Origin: Pseudoscleropodium purum
Lineage: Eukaryota; Streptophyta; Bryopsida; Hypnales; Brachytheciaceae
Direction: 5' to 3'
Length of the DNA stretch: 64,000 nt
Assembly: GCA_963969395.1 (NCBI GenBank)
Contig: OZ017797.1
Coordinates: 17,236,001 to 17,300,000, forward strand
Shown here in pieces: positions 49,785 to 62,921 of the stretch (positions are counted from its first letter, which is position 1; each line of letters starts with the position of its first letter). Made by a program: the position numbers and the translations under genes. The notes beneath the pieces were generated by a model. The model made no database searches. It saw nothing but the letters and a program-made list of their open reading frames with translations, and was not told where the DNA came from.

Positions 49785-52700
49785 ATGCTACCAGCGCGCT
49801 TGCCCCTTTCAAATCCACAAAGGCAACGTCTCCGCGATGAGAGATTATGGATTCGCGAGTTTCAGCGAGCTCGTCAACTCAATGCTTCTAGAATCCATTG
49901 CCCGTGCATGGATTGCCAAGGTCAACGCAAGCTGCTCATAAAAAATGTGCGGGAGCACCTCATGCGAAATGGACAGCATCCACGGTTCAGGGTGTGGAGA
50001 GGGTCTGGCACTCGAGACTTGTCCGACAATGAATGGGAGGACGAATTCTGGGGCTCCCATGACAACTGTAGCGTGGATGTGGATGCCCAAGTGGATACGC
50101 GAGGGATCCTTGAGAATGCATTCACTCATGACGATGGGACAAATGATATTGAAGACAGAGTTCTTGAAGAAGTGGCAGAAGCCTTCATGACCGCCGATTC
50201 ACTGCACGATGAGTGCAGCATTGGGTCAATGCAAGGCCCACCAGAGAATGACGAAGGTCTTGCTGATGGGGTGCTTGCCGGTGAAATTGGAGAAGCCGCT
50301 TGGGAGGACCGACAGTTTGATCCTCGCCACTTACAAGAGGCAATTCAAGATCTTTTTAGTGGCGCCAAGTGCACAAAGCTAGTAGCCACAATTTTGCTTA
50401 TGAACTTGTGCACAGTGCATGGAGTCAGTAATACCTTTGCGGACGAGTTGTTCAATATCTTGCATGGTCACATATTGCCTGACAGGAACTGTTTGCCGAA
50501 GAACTACCACGCAGCACGTTCTTTGACACAGACATTGGGACTTGCCTACACAAGCATACATGCTTGTCAAATAGGTTGCATCCTTTTCAGAGGCTTACAC
50601 GCAGATGCAATGTGGTGCCCTCAATGTGATGGGCCTAGGTATAGAGATGAGGAAAGGAAGATGTTACCTGTGAAGGTTCTGAGGCACTTCCCCATCATAC
50701 CAAGACTACAAAGAATGTTCAGGAGCCTCAACATTTCAAAACTGATGCTCTGGCATTCCGAGAATAGGAGCGATCGGGAAGGCGGGGATGGTTTGGTCCG
50801 GCATCCCTGTGACTCAAAGGCATGGCGGCATTTTCACGAAAATGTTGACCCCACTTTTAGCAACGACCCTAGAAATATCCATTTCGCTCTAGCCGCAGAT
50901 GGGGTGAATCCGTATAAGCAGAATCGGTCCAACTGGTCTACTTGGCCGGTGCTTCTACTGAATTATAATTTGCCACCTTGGTTGAGCACGAAGAAGTTCT
51001 TCATCATGTTGTCTTTATTGATCCCGGGGAGGCAGTCTGTCACCTGTGAAAATTTTGATGTGTACTTAGAGCCACTAGTAGAAGAGTTATTGCAATTGTG
51101 GGAAGGTGTTCTAGCTTATGACATAGCAAAGGAAGTCTCAGCAAGAGCATTCACATTGCGGGCCATGCTCCTATGGACGATTCATGATTTTCCCGGCTAT
51201 GGGGTGGTTGGCGGATTTTCCCATCAAGGATTTGCTGCTTGTCCTTGGTGCGGTTCAAACTTGGGTGCACAGCATTCTATGGAGTTGGGGAAGCAGACAT
51301 ATGGTGGGATTAGGCGTTGGTTGCCAGAAAGACACAATTACAAGTCAGCTCACATGAAAGACTTATTTGATGGTTGTATGGAGAATCGACTAAAGCCTCC
51401 ACGAGTGACGGTCGAGGAACAGCTACAGCATGCAGCCGACTATGAAGCGTGGAAAGCAGCGCCAAATCGAGAAGCAGGATCAAGGGACCCATCTAAAGTG
51501 CATGGTGTCAAATGATTGAGCATCCTGTACAGGTTGCCTTACTGGAAGGTAATGTTGTCTTCAGACGTTGGTAATATGTGTCAAATTAAGTATTGAAGAC
51601 TTTCTAGAGTTCAATTCTGATTTCCACGAACAAGTTAATGCAGTTTACTGATCTAGTGGCCTATTGTCAAACCACTTTAGATTGTCTGTCTATGGTATTG
51701 GCCTACAAACTATGCATATAAAGAACTTGTTAATTGAGGTGCCGATGTTCCAGTGTGGTCGTCGCAGACTACAAGTACAATAATGAGACAATAGGATAGG
51801 TGTTACTTAGTTGTGAGGTGGACAATACTGACTTAGCAGTGACTCTCTTTCAACTGTGTCTGTCCTACTAATTAGTCATTTCTCAAACGTGCCATAGTCA
51901 TGCAGTGAAATTATAGTTATTCATTGCTCCAGCGTAGACAGCAATTCACGATTGAATTCTTATACCGTCTCCTGAGTGCATGCAGAAATTGCTTATTCGC
52001 TACACTTTGGATGTCATGCATTGCGAAATGAACTTGGCAAAGAACTTTTTGAAAACCATCACTGGGAAGAAAGACATTGTGAAAGTAAGGCGGGACTTAC
52101 AGAGGCGGAATATATGACCGCATTTGTGGCTAACTGCGCACCTGAGGAATCCAATGAAGATGGTGAAACCTGCAGCACCATATGTATTGAGAGATGTAGA
52201 GCTTGAAGTATTCTTAACGTGAATTGAGTCTTTGAAGACACCAACAAGCTATTCCTCCGACTTGGGCAAGCACTTACGTAAGAAAAACTTTGGTGGACTG
52301 AAGTCTCATGATTATCATGTCTTAATGCAACAAATATTACCATTGGCTTTGAGAGGTTTGATGGAACCAGGTCCCAGGATGGCTATCATGAGGATGAGTA
52401 AGGTTTTCAGAAGAATTTGTACTAAAGCATACAATCCCGCTGAATTCTCTTCCTTGGAAGCCGATGTGGCGGAGACCATGGCTTTGTTGGAGATGGAATT
52501 CCCATCGTCATTCTTTGACATAATGACACACCACCCATATCATTTGGTTCAAGAGCTGGACTTATGTGGTCTAGTCAGCGCAAGGTGGATGTACCCAATA
52601 GAACGGTACATGAAAACACTGAAAAATCATGTGAGGAATTTGGCTCGCCCTGAAGCATGTATGGCTGAGGGATACCTCAAAGATGAATGCATTGGATTTG

Positions 52701-53998
52701 TAACGGAGTACCTACAGAGCTTTCAGTTCACAGAGAGGCGTGTTTGGGATGCTGACGAAGAGTATGGCGATGCAGAGGAGGTGCTACAAGGCGTAGGAAG
52801 ACCGTACATGATGACTCCTGCACTCCGGGATGTGGCACATCAGTACGTTTTGGCCAATGTGTCTTGTTTGCAACAATATTATTTGTAAGTAGACCGTATA
52901 CCTTATTTGTTTTCTATGCATATGTACGTTAGGCACAGATGTACTATTTTTTTAATTTTATTTTCTATGTCTTCCAATGGAAAAGAATGTGCAATACCAA
53001 GATGAACAATGCTGAAATACTCTATGTTAGTAGCAATGACAAAGTGAAGTGCGAGTTGTTGTGTAGTCAACTGTGAGTCACAGCTAGTCATTGGATGACA
53101 ACTCTTACTATAAAATGACTAAGTGCAGTTGTAACCGAGTCATTGATCAGAAGAAACCACTGATCACCTAAACCGTGAACTCCATTTGCTGTAATTGAAA
53201 TCTTGTAGGAAGTGGTCTCTATTTTGAGTTCTATGTATTGGAGGTTCACATTTCTACCTTCAACTATAGGAATTGGAAGGACAAAGTTCAGCAAGATGCG
53301 ACTATTCCAGCATTTGAGGACTAGCTCCCGAATGTAGTACAGAACTCGGCATTCGATGTGACAAACCCTGACGACAAGGATCGATTGATGCTCATCAGAA
53401 AACCATCACAGAAGGTAGCAAGATATACGAAGATGAAATCATTCAGTAGCCATTTCAGAGTAGATGATGGAGATACACATCGTTTCCAAACATATAATTC
53501 CGGAGTAGCTTTGGTTTTTGAAGTACCGACTGCAGATGCAACGGATGTGTCCGTGAACTACGTCGGAGTTCTAAGGACATATTGAAGCTTGACTATGGGC
53601 CACTGCATACACCAATCATTCTTTTCCGATGCCAATGGATGAAGACTACAAATAATAGAGGCAATGCAACGTATGTCCGCGATGATGCTGGCTTTTTGAT
53701 GGTCAACTTCAAGCACAAACTACCACACATGTCGGAGCCCTTTATTTTTTCCAACCAAGCAACACAAGTCTTCTTCTCTGATGTGCCACAGAAACCAGGA
53801 TGGAAAATAGTTTTGCAAAAAGAAGCACGAGCTAAAAGGGAGGTGTTGGATAGTCCTAATGTATTCATAAGTACCACTGTAGAAACTCCTGGTCTTACAG
53901 CTCCAAAAGTGGTGTCAACACCTTCACAAGTACCGTCTCTAATTGGGGCCATTGATTTGTCACCTGAGGACAATTTGTTAGCACATGCAATATACTAG
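49785..53998 (+). pseudogene. CACTA Tnp2-type transposase gene (Transposase_21, DUF4218, DUF4216), disrupted
   Basis: Exon 1 (49785-51548) starts with a transposase-associated region (WIREFQRARQLNASRIHCPC, MDCQGQRKLL) and continues with the Tnp2 core (LFRGLHADAMWCPQCDGPRY, LMLWHSENRS, FALAADGVNPYKQNRSNWST, WPVLLLNYNLPPWL, FTLRAMLLWTIHDFPGYG, CPWCGSN). Exon 2 (51986-52884) continues LLIRYTLDVMHCEMN and the DUF4218 region (LPLALRGLMEPGPRMAIMRM, HPYHLVQELDLCGLVSARWM, YPIERYMKTLKNHVRN). After an intron, a DUF4216-like region (FQTYNSGVALVFE, LDYGPLHTPIILFRCQW, PFIFSNQATQVFFSDV) ends at 53998. Breaks: TGA at 51513, 52115 and 52220, each where Arg is expected, and a one-base frameshift near 53576. 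Intron phases agree, so the gene was intact recently. It is the catalytic transposase of the element. Confidence 0.85.
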
Positions 53999-54179
53999 GT
54001 TGATGAGCATTCTTTTTCTCTAGGAATTATGCTCACACCCTTCCATTTGCCTTACACAGCAAAATGAAAGAGGTCTTCCACATGTGGATGACTATAATTT
54101 TGTTTCAGTGCATGTGAGTTTTTTTTAAATTCATTTTCAAGACCGTAGGATGCCTTGATTTCCACTAATCTCATGGGAA

Positions 54180-54572
54180 AGAATATAATTTCAAGTTTGA
54201 GTATGTTGACTGTGGACGTCACAGTCATCTCCTAGTACAGATCAGTCATTCCTTAGTAGGAAGAAGTCATTCATGCAGGCAAAACACAGTCATTAACGGA
54301 CTACCATACAACTGAGTATGTCAACCGAAAGTCGTCATCCGCCCACGTCATGCCATTGAACAATGCGCTCACAGAAAACCAGCGGATGAACGCACTGTTT
54401 GGTCACAGTTCCAACAGTCTTCATCCCTATGTCTGCAAAATGACTATAAAATGACTACCTTACAAAAACGTCGTGTAAAATGTGAAATAACAGAGCTCTA
54501 GTCATAGTGTAGTCATTTAGGACATCCAGTCATACTTTAGTCGATTGTGCCGGACAGGCTTTTCTTGTACTG
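54180..54572. repeat. Right terminal and subterminal repeat region of the CACTA element
   Basis: Many AGTCAT, GTAGTCATT and ATGACTA motifs lie between about 54225 and 54545, in both orientations, followed by the terminal TTCTTGTACTG. The density matches the left end. Confidence 0.7.
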
Positions 54573-54575
54573 ATA

Positions 54576-55203
54576 GAGCATCCAAAAACATGAATAAATT
54601 TATCAAAATTTCAAATTTCTACAATCTATAGGGGTAGATTGTTGTATTGTAACAACAAAAAATAGACGAAAAAAACAAATTGACATGAAGTACTAAAACT
54701 CAATTTTTATGGCCTAAAACGATGATTTATTATATTATTGCCCTCAAGGAAGAATATGCTAAAGTGTAAAAAAAGTATAAAGTAATCATTCCTTTAATAA
54801 TTACAAAATTACAATTTTTGAGGCCAAATTACTCAAAAATAAATAGAAAATACATTTTGGATTTACATGAGCACACAAATTATATTTTTGGATTCTTACC
54901 AAGAATTTGTATCCAAAAATATAAATTTTTTGTGCAAAATAATCTGAAGTCAATTCAAAAAAGTTAACTAAAACTTCACAAACTACAATTTGATTGCAAG
55001 GAATTGAAGGGGTTAAAACACCTATATAATGAATGAGGATGTCAACTTCATATCATAATTTATGAATTATTTAGACACCATTATTTAATTCCAATACCAT
55101 AACGTCATTTGAATTAAAAGTTTCACTTGCCTATTCAAATCCACCTACTCATGCAATTTTATGTCCACAAAACATATTGTAAGAAGTTCCACTTAGTAAG
55201 CAA
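54576..55203. other. AT-rich intergenic DNA
   Basis: No gene, RNA or intact element recognised between the CACTA target duplication and the next foldback. Confidence 0.6.
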
Positions 55204-55917
55204 TTCAACTTCCAAATGTAAGAACTACATTTTTTTGGCAACATAGTGATTTGGGGTAGCTCACTAGGAATGAAAGTTTTATTTTTTTTCACTAAAATTT
55301 TCACACAATATGTATCCAAAGAGAAGCTTTAAGGCCCAAAAATTTCCATAATTTTTTACTATATGGTTAAAAAGTTATTGTATGATATGTAATTTTCATT
55401 GCTAAGCAAGTAGTTAGGGCAACTCAAAAAACTTCTTCAAATATTACTTAAAAATAAATAAAAATTAAAAATTTGTACTTTATATTTATATTTACATGGT
55501 AAACTTTGAATCATTCTATTTTGACTAATGAGATGAAAATTATGAGGAATTTTAGTTTGTAAACTAAAATTCTTCATAACTTTCATCTCATTAATCAAAA
55601 TGGAATGATTCAAAGCTTCTTACACACACACACACACACACAGATATATACAAAATTAATTTCAATTTAAAAAAAAAAAAAAAAAATTTGACGAAGTTTT
55701 TTGAGCTGCTCAATCTTCCTCCTAAACAATGAAAATTACATATCATACAATAACCTTTTAACCATGTAATCAAAAGTTATGAAAATTGTTGAACCTTAAA
55801 GCTACTCCTTAGGCACAGGCTATGTGAAAATTTCAGCAAAAAAAAAATTCCTTTTGTAATGAATTGCCCAAAATTGTGATGTTGCCAAAGAACACAATTT
55901 GGGCATTTATGGGTTAA
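55204..55917. mobile_element. Second foldback element of the TTAA family
   Basis: Inverted arms meet at about 55560, where AGTTTGTAAACT is a perfect palindrome centre. The arms share landmarks with the 2.5-3.3 kb copy (GCAACATAG, AAGGCCCAA, AATGGAATGATTCAAAGC). The right end is TTATGGG followed by TTAA (55914-55917); the left end near 55204 is degenerate (TTCAACTTCC). A (CA)n microsatellite at about 55621-55642 and an A-run interrupt the right arm. No coding capacity. Confidence 0.75.
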
Positions 55918-57655
55918 TTTATTGATAAAAATAAATGAAGTAGATCTTTACATAGATTATAATACCATTGACATGACAATTTGAATAAAATAAAGGCTTC
56001 AAATTTCTTACAAAGAATTTATGTACAATATTCCAAATTTTGAAAGTTGCATAAAGTTATGATCAACTTCAAACCTCCATGTCTTTTATTCAATTTTCCC
56101 AATATTTGGATTGAGTCAATAATAAGTATAAAAGTATGCATTTAGTTTAGAATCATAGAATATATTCCATCAGTTATCAATTACATCTACTTGGCTACTT
56201 ATCTATGGTCAAGGAAAAACACTACTATGAATATTTGAGTTGGGCTTAAAGAATATCTAGCTCTAATAGATACAATATTTATTATCTTTATCCTCTAACC
56301 ACTCTTGAGTCCATATCATAATGATGAACAAAGTATTTTCAGCAATGTTTTGTTGAAGTAACTTCTCATTCATAAAAATGATAGTTGAATTGTTAAAAAT
56401 AACATTCAAACAATATTCAAAATAACTACTTTTGAAATTCTTTAATTAAAGAGTTGCTAATGTACTAGTCAAATGACCATCTTCTCCAAATTTTAGCTCT
56501 ATAATCCTTAGAAAGATTATAATATAGTACTCGCAATACAATTGCAAATGCAACATGTTTTCAAAAAGCAATATTTTGAACCAAATTAATTGTAGGAAAT
56601 AATAATTCTTTTCATATAAACTTAAATGACTACATCCTCTACTACTATAGTTTCAATTACAGTTTGAAGGATATTCTAAAGGTTGTATTTGGAGATCATT
56701 CCAACAACATAAAATTGAAAACGTTTCCTTGCAATCATTCTTCATAGAAATTGTGCAATTTTTTTTAATTCAATATTTTTTAGGTTATTATTACAAAGCA
56801 TTTCAAATGTACATAATTGACCATAATAGACACATTTAATTATATTATTTGAACAACCTTTACAATTGTAAAAGCTTCTGTGAAAGATAATTATTTTCTT
56901 GTCAATAACATATTATATATATTTTTTTGACAATTATTAAAGAAATCTCCTATTTTGTAGTAGTAACTAAAGCTTGAGTTTGGGATTTAAATTTCTTAAA
57001 TACATAGGACCAAGGGATAAAAATTTAAGATTTAATTGAAAATTATTTATTCTAGTAGAGGGTACCAAAAAAAACATTAATGCCATTACTACTAATTGAA
57101 AGGATATGTACAAATAAAGTTTGTTCAAGCATTTCTAAGATTTGACATTCAATAGTGGTCAATTTTTCTAAAATAGGGCTTAACAATGCCTTGCACTAAA
57201 AATATTGATAATGCATTAGTACTAGAATTTTTATGCATCTCCTTTTCTCAACACATATTCAATTAATTTTATTGTGTGCATATAATGTAATTATATTTAG
57301 AATTTTTCACCTAGATTTTGCTCACTTAGCCCACTTTAACTTTTAGTTTTGGAATGCATGAACTCCTTCTTTTCTACTTACATTGACATATTTAGTAATG
57401 CTTGCAGTTCTTTTTTGATTGGATGTTTTTAATATATGAATCTATACCTTAAGTATTTTGTTTTTTTGGTTACGTTGAGATTTCCAAGAACAATGCATCC
57501 CTTGGTAAGAAATCAATTGCAATTTGAAAAGATTTCCAAGAAACCTATAAATTTTATTTTTATTTTTAATTATTTAGGTAAAAAATAGAAAAAATAATTA
57601 CATTCTGTACTTGAAAAAATGGTTCAAAATTAGAATTAGAGGAAAATAGGAAATA
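55918..57655. other. AT-rich intergenic DNA
   Basis: Repetitive A/T-rich sequence, no supported gene or RNA. Confidence 0.6.
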
Positions 57656-59717
57656 CTCCCTCTGTCCCACTAAAAACCTTTGAATTTCTTTTTCATGAGG
57701 ATTAAGTGTATTTTGATTTTTTGCATCAGAGATGTATGCAATAAAGAAGTAGTACTACATCCTCTAGATCTCTATGAAGTCCACAATTGAGGCACCGCCA
57801 TTTATTCACCTCAAATACAAGTTGTTTTTATCATATTTGAGCAAAAGTTGTGAATGTTGTTGGCTCCTCATTATTGGCGATTTAGAACTTGGTGGCAACA
57901 ATGGGATTATAGAAATTTATGCCTTCAACTAGAATGGCAACTGCAAAGACTTTGGCCCAGTTTTTGAATCCAAAAATTCCCTTCCGAAGCACAATACCTG
58001 TAGCAATAAAACATGGCCTATTTCTAGATTGCAAATCCAACTTGATTTTGAGATCGCTTTTGACAGATCAGGAGTGTAGAAATCATCGTTTAGGACTGGG
58101 ACTCTTCACATCATCATTCCGTGTGTTGCCAAAGATAGGCACATCACAACCATTATCTGAGTTTATTGACGTTGTTCAAATATCGTTGTCTTTGCCTTTC
58201 GTCTCAATCGTGTGGTTAGTCTTATTCATCTCCATTGCATGGTCAATTCAGTTTGGTTTGTCTCCATCACGTGGTCTTGTTTGATTCATTAAAGGGAGGG
58301 GGGGCCTTATACCTTCGGCACTGTCTAGTCCTCCCTTAGGTGCAACAATCCTTATGGGTCCGCATCCATGGTTCAACTTCAGATCTTGAAGGTGGTGGAA
58401 TTCCTTCCATGTACAAGTCCAACAATCAACACTGAGGTATTTGGGAGATCTCACTTATGAAGCGGCACCCCAACAATCCACAAAAACTTCTCCCAAGTGC
58501 AGTACGTGAGGTTGGCTTGCAATTCAACGTTGCTCCAACTGCCATCCATGACATCTTCAAGCAAGGAAATGTTGGAAATGTGGTGGTAGATGTGTCGGTG
58601 TGCGAACATAGTCGTGTTGGGAAGAAGAAGTAGTTACTCGATTTAGAAGTTGTAAAGGCCATTCCCCTTATACAAAGACAAAATACTCAGACATTGGTTG
58701 CACATTTGCACATGAGCAAAACCATAGTTCATTGCCTTAGCAAAGAAGGCAAGTTTATCAAACCACACTCTAGTGCCATCAAGCCCTATTTGATAGATGA
58801 CAATAAATTTGATTGCATTCAATATAGCATGTTGCACATGGATTGAGTGGGGTAATTTGAATTCATGATGAATGATATCCACTTAAACAAAAAAAGGTTT
58901 ATTCTTATAAGAATGTGAGGTGATTTTATCTAGCAAGCAATGAAGAGGAGCCTCATCGCACCGCCAAGAGTAAGAGGTTTATGACAAAGGTGATGTTTTT
59001 TGTTGCTATTGCTTAGCCATATCACAATACTTGTCTCAATTGACTTTTCGATGGCAAGATTGGCATGTGGCCATTTGTTTTCCAAGAACCGGTACAATGA
59101 AGTAGTAGAAATTGACCAAGAGGCATGCTAGAGACAAAATGCATGCAGTCGGTGGACAAGCAACAAATTTTGAAAATGTTGTAGGAAAAAGTGTTGTTGG
59201 CCATTTGGGAGAAATGGCCAATGAACTGGACGTGCAAGACCAACAACTCTATGCATATGCAATTTGACAACAAAAGACTGCATTGCAGGGCAAATGACTT
59301 GATCAATGATTTGCAAAAAGATGGCTTCGACATTTCACTCAAGTTCCAAGCTGCAAATAGCCCAAACATGAATGTCCATGACTTGGGTTTTTTCAATAGT
59401 ATTCAATCTCTCCAACATCAAATTGAGCAAAAGATGATAGATGATTTCATTGTTACCACAATGAAGGCGTTCCAGGACCTTGAGGTTGAGATTGAAATTG
59501 AAAAATATTTTTCTAACCTTGTAGCAATGCATGATCGAGACCATCAAAAACAATGGAGGCAATAGATACAATGTACCTCATATGGCCAAATCCAAGCTTG
59601 CATGGAGAGGAATGCTTCTTGATCATTTAACTTGCCCAAATGAGGTCCTTCTTCACGGACAACATTTTTTGAATGGTCGATATCAATAAATGGAGGTTTT
59701 GAGTGGGATAAAGGGAG
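57656..59717 (+). mobile_element. Plant mariner-like element (2.06 kb)
   Basis: The left end CTCCCTCTGTCCCACTAAAA and the complement of the right end, CTCCCTTTATCCCACTCAAA, are the well-known CTCCCTCYGTCCCA termini of plant mariner/Stowaway elements. TA flanks both (57654-57655 and 59718-59719). The length is a little below that of autonomous plant mariners. It carries a heavily mutated transposase. Confidence 0.9.
58440..59600 (+). pseudogene. Plant mariner transposase remnant
   Basis: Pieces appear in family order: GNVVVDVSVCEHSRVGKKK (end of the DNA-binding part, about 58570-58630), an SKRFMTKVMFFVAIA segment (about 58970-59015), FDGKIGMWPFVFQEP (about 59046-59090), QFDNKRLHCRANDLINDLQK in place of the usual QQDN-A-PH box, and ANSPNMNVHDLGFFNSIQSL with the third catalytic Asp retained. 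Several in-frame stops and frame changes separate them, so no active enzyme can be made. The DLGFFNSIQSL signature is diagnostic of plant mariner-like transposases. Confidence 0.85.
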
Positions 59718-59719
59718 TA

Positions 59720-61363
59720 ACTCTCAAAAAATTATCCCAAACATTACTCATCACCATCTAATTATACCTCTCCAAATACATCACTATCCACTAAAAAGAG
59801 GCTGCCCCCCTGGTTTGCATTAATTGCCCTTCCTCTCTCAAAAAATTTATAGGTTGTTGATTTAAAAAAAAATGCTAATCCTCGAATTACTATCGATTTC
59901 TCAAAAAATCACAAGCTATTGATCTTGTGAGATTTAATTAGAGCTGTCCAAATATGAAATACAAAACGAATATTGGATATGGATATAGTACAACATACAA
60001 ATATGTACTGAATATTGAATATGGGTAGCAAATATGGATACAATATTGGATATAGATACAGGTGAATTGTTCCATATTGATTATCAATTAAGTTGGTTTC
60101 TAAAAGGGGGGATGGGGCGGAATGAAAATTTAAAAAAATTTAAAAACCTAAATTTAAAATCTCAATGTATAGAGACACAAAAGTATCACTATACATTATA
60201 AAGTGGCAATAACTAACTATGACTATTTTGATCATGATTTAGGAAGTTCAAAGATAAACTTTGAAGGATATTTGATGACCCTACATAAAGGTCATATTTG
60301 ATATAAATTAAGTCATTTTTGTAAAAAAGTGTCACATCTCATCTTTTAAATGGTGTGAGGTTTTATGCAAGGTGATGTGACCCTTATAAATGTGATGTGG
60401 AAATTCAATTTCAGCATGAGAGTGCCGAATCAAACCTTCACGTAGAGTAGTTTAAATATCTAATAATATGAAGATGTGTTATATGTGAACTTTGAAGAAT
60501 TATAAATTGAAAATTGAAAACTATGACTTTAAACTGTTTCTAAATAATATATTTGAAATTACTATTCCATTCACAAAAATATACCAATTAAATCTGAAAC
60601 CAATAACAATTTAAGTTTTATTTTTACCTCTAAAATCCCTAAGTCCCCTAGAGGACACTTGGGACTTTAGATAGGCTCATATGACCTCAATTTTTTATAT
60701 AGTTTCTTGATACTTGTTTTGACTATAGACAAACACATTATCTTTAGTGAAATATAATTTTTATTTCAATTGGAACCCTTGAACAAAATTTATGGCACTT
60801 TAAGCTCAAAAAGCAATTTGTTGACTATGGGAAAAAAATTTGAAATTAAAACTTGAAAATTATTTCTTATAGATTATATTTTTTTCTACATAGAAAACTT
60901 TGATTCATTCCATTTAGTATTAATATGTTTCATTTCCATCTTAGAGCTACCAACAATTTATTTTTCCTTCTATCTCATATCTACTTCAATTTAATAATTT
61001 TTAAAGAATGAAAATCAAGTTTTTCTTTTTTAATTTATTTTTCATATTTTCAACTAAATCCTTTTGTATAAAATTTAATTGAATATGTAATTCAACCTAT
61101 AGAAGGATTGTGCTAATTTTTTTGCATATTTATTGTCTATCACTCATTTTTCAATTTTGTATTGTTACTTTTTTCAATTTGCTCCTCTATCTTCAATATT
61201 CCTATATCTCCTAAAAATTGATGATTTGAGTCAAGCTTGGAGTCATTGGCCACGTAGATTGTAAGATTATAATATTCTTGTGTTGAAAAAGGATCTTGAA
61301 ACTTTCCTAGCAACACATTTGGAGGTGAAATTTGATTTCTAAACCTACTCAAATGAAAAAACT
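59720..61363. other. AT-rich intergenic DNA
   Basis: Contains GGATATGGATA-like minisatellite drift at about 59950-60080 (repeated AATATTGGATATGGATA/ATATGGGTA-type words). A tract at about 59820-59935 resembles, in reverse, the diverged repeat at 31.4 kb. No gene recognised. Confidence 0.5.
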
Positions 61364-62039
61364 TTAACCCCTAAATTAATGCCTTAGGCCTTTTTTGAGC
61401 TTTTAGGAATTTGCTCCAAATTGAACAAAAAGCTAGCATTTTGATAAATTGTATCAATTTTTCTTAAATTGTAACCATTACAAATTCAAACTAGATATGT
61501 TTATGATCACATAGGAAAAGAAAGTACAACAATATCACTTAAGGATTGAAAAATTATAATGTTTGATTATGATAGTGTTAAAACTGTGAAAGGGATTTGA
61601 AGTCAATCTTTTAATCCTCTTTCCATATGTCAAATCTAAAAGATTGGTCAGCAAAAAGAAAGAGATTAAAGGACATAACATGCATAAATCCAATCAATTT
61701 TCGGCTTCTTGAAAAAATATCCTACAATTTTTCAAAATGAATTTCTAATGTGAATTTTTCTCTCAAATCTAAAGTATTTGAAGCTCATTTCTAAGAGCTT
61801 TCTACACTATAGAAAGTCAAGATTGCAATGAACACCTTTGTATAAAATCTTGAATTGAAAAATTATAATCAATCATTTTCAAAATTGGATTTTTGATACT
61901 AAAAGTCTAAAACTAAACTTTGAAAAGGATTTTTCAAAAATATGAACTATTAAAAATAGCAACTCAAATGGTTAGATTTTATTGAACTTCAAAGTATTGT
62001 CAATACCAAAATTTCATGCCTTAGGCATTTAGGAGTTAA
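61364..62039. mobile_element. 668-bp element with TTAA flanks and CCTAAAT termini
   Basis: TTAA at 61364-61367 is followed by CCCCTAAATTAATGCC. The right end reads GGCATTTAGGAG followed by TTAA (62036-62039). The outer nine bases form an imperfect inverted pair, and an internal GCCTTAGGC palindrome lies near each end. The arms are otherwise unlike, so this is not a full foldback. Same terminal type as the elements at 2.5, 15.8 and 55.2 kb. Confidence 0.55.
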
Positions 62040-62840
62040 ACTATGAAATGCTAGCATACAAATACATTGGTAAAAGAAAATATCACTCAATTGACTCATT
62101 GTGTCTATAGTATGGCTTTGAAATATTAAAAAATAGCATAGAAAAGTTGCAAAAGGCACACATAAGGTTGAAACTCCTTTTACTAAAATACTTCTCAATC
62201 ACTTATAACTTTTTTAAATATATGAAATTTCAAATACACAAACTAAATTAGTATACACCATTTTTTCAAAATTTTTAAATAAAAATGGACACTATAGTAA
62301 TAGGAAACAAGCTATAGAAGTTCACTATAATCCAAATATGTTTAGATTTTGAACTTTGAATTGCTTCCAAACATTCAAGACAACTTGGATTGACATGAAA
62401 ATTTTACCACAAAAACATTTTAAGTCAATGTAATTTTGGCTTGGTCAACTATTTAACATACTTTCACATTTATAATTTCCAAAAAAATATGCATACTAGT
62501 AACACCAACTATTTAATAGCACAACAATTAGATCAAAAAATAATAATATTTAGCTTCTAATTGAATTTAGAAGGAATTCAGAAATTTCCCTTTCAAAATT
62601 TATAAAAAAATATTGGTGATAGCACTAGTGAATCTAACTATACAAATGGAATCTAAAACTCAAAATTTACAACTTTAATTTGTACATCAATTCCAAAATA
62701 TTCTTCCAAATAGCACTTTATAATGATTTTTCCCAAATCGTCAATTCTGGAAAAGAATCTGGGCAATTTTTTTGGTGTAGCCAGTTCAATGAAATAAAAT
62801 TATATATAGTGTATTAGTTTGAAGCCGTTGATTACTCGAG
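62040..62840. other. AT-rich intergenic DNA
   Basis: No gene or repeat recognised apart from A/T tracts. Confidence 0.6.
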
Positions 62841-62921
62841 ATTTAGAGAATTCTCATGAGCCGTCCCATCAGCTGCCGCCCCGCCTGCGAGACCATTCAG
62901 TCTCCTGCTCAATTGTATTCG

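Larger units (their letters stand above)
42679..54572. mobile_element. Complete 11.9-kb CACTA (En/Spm-type) transposon
   Basis: The left end is CACTACAAGAATATAGGC; the complement of the right end is CAGTACAAGAAAAGCC, one mismatch in the first 11 bases. ATA directly precedes 42679 and directly follows 54572, a perfect 3-bp target duplication as expected for CACTA elements. Inside, two genes diverge from about 48.6-49.8 kb: a TNPA-like/FCP1-like gene (-) and a Tnp2 transposase gene (+). Both are recognisable along their length but broken by a few stops and frameshifts, so the element is relatively young yet now defective. Motifs with AGTCAT and GTAGTC line both ends. Confidence 0.92.

Noticed and set aside
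49756..50190. Short open frames overlapping the start of the Tnp2 gene on both strands
   Set aside because: They are shadows of the 49785 frame, which alone contains the transposase-associated and Tnp2 motifs.
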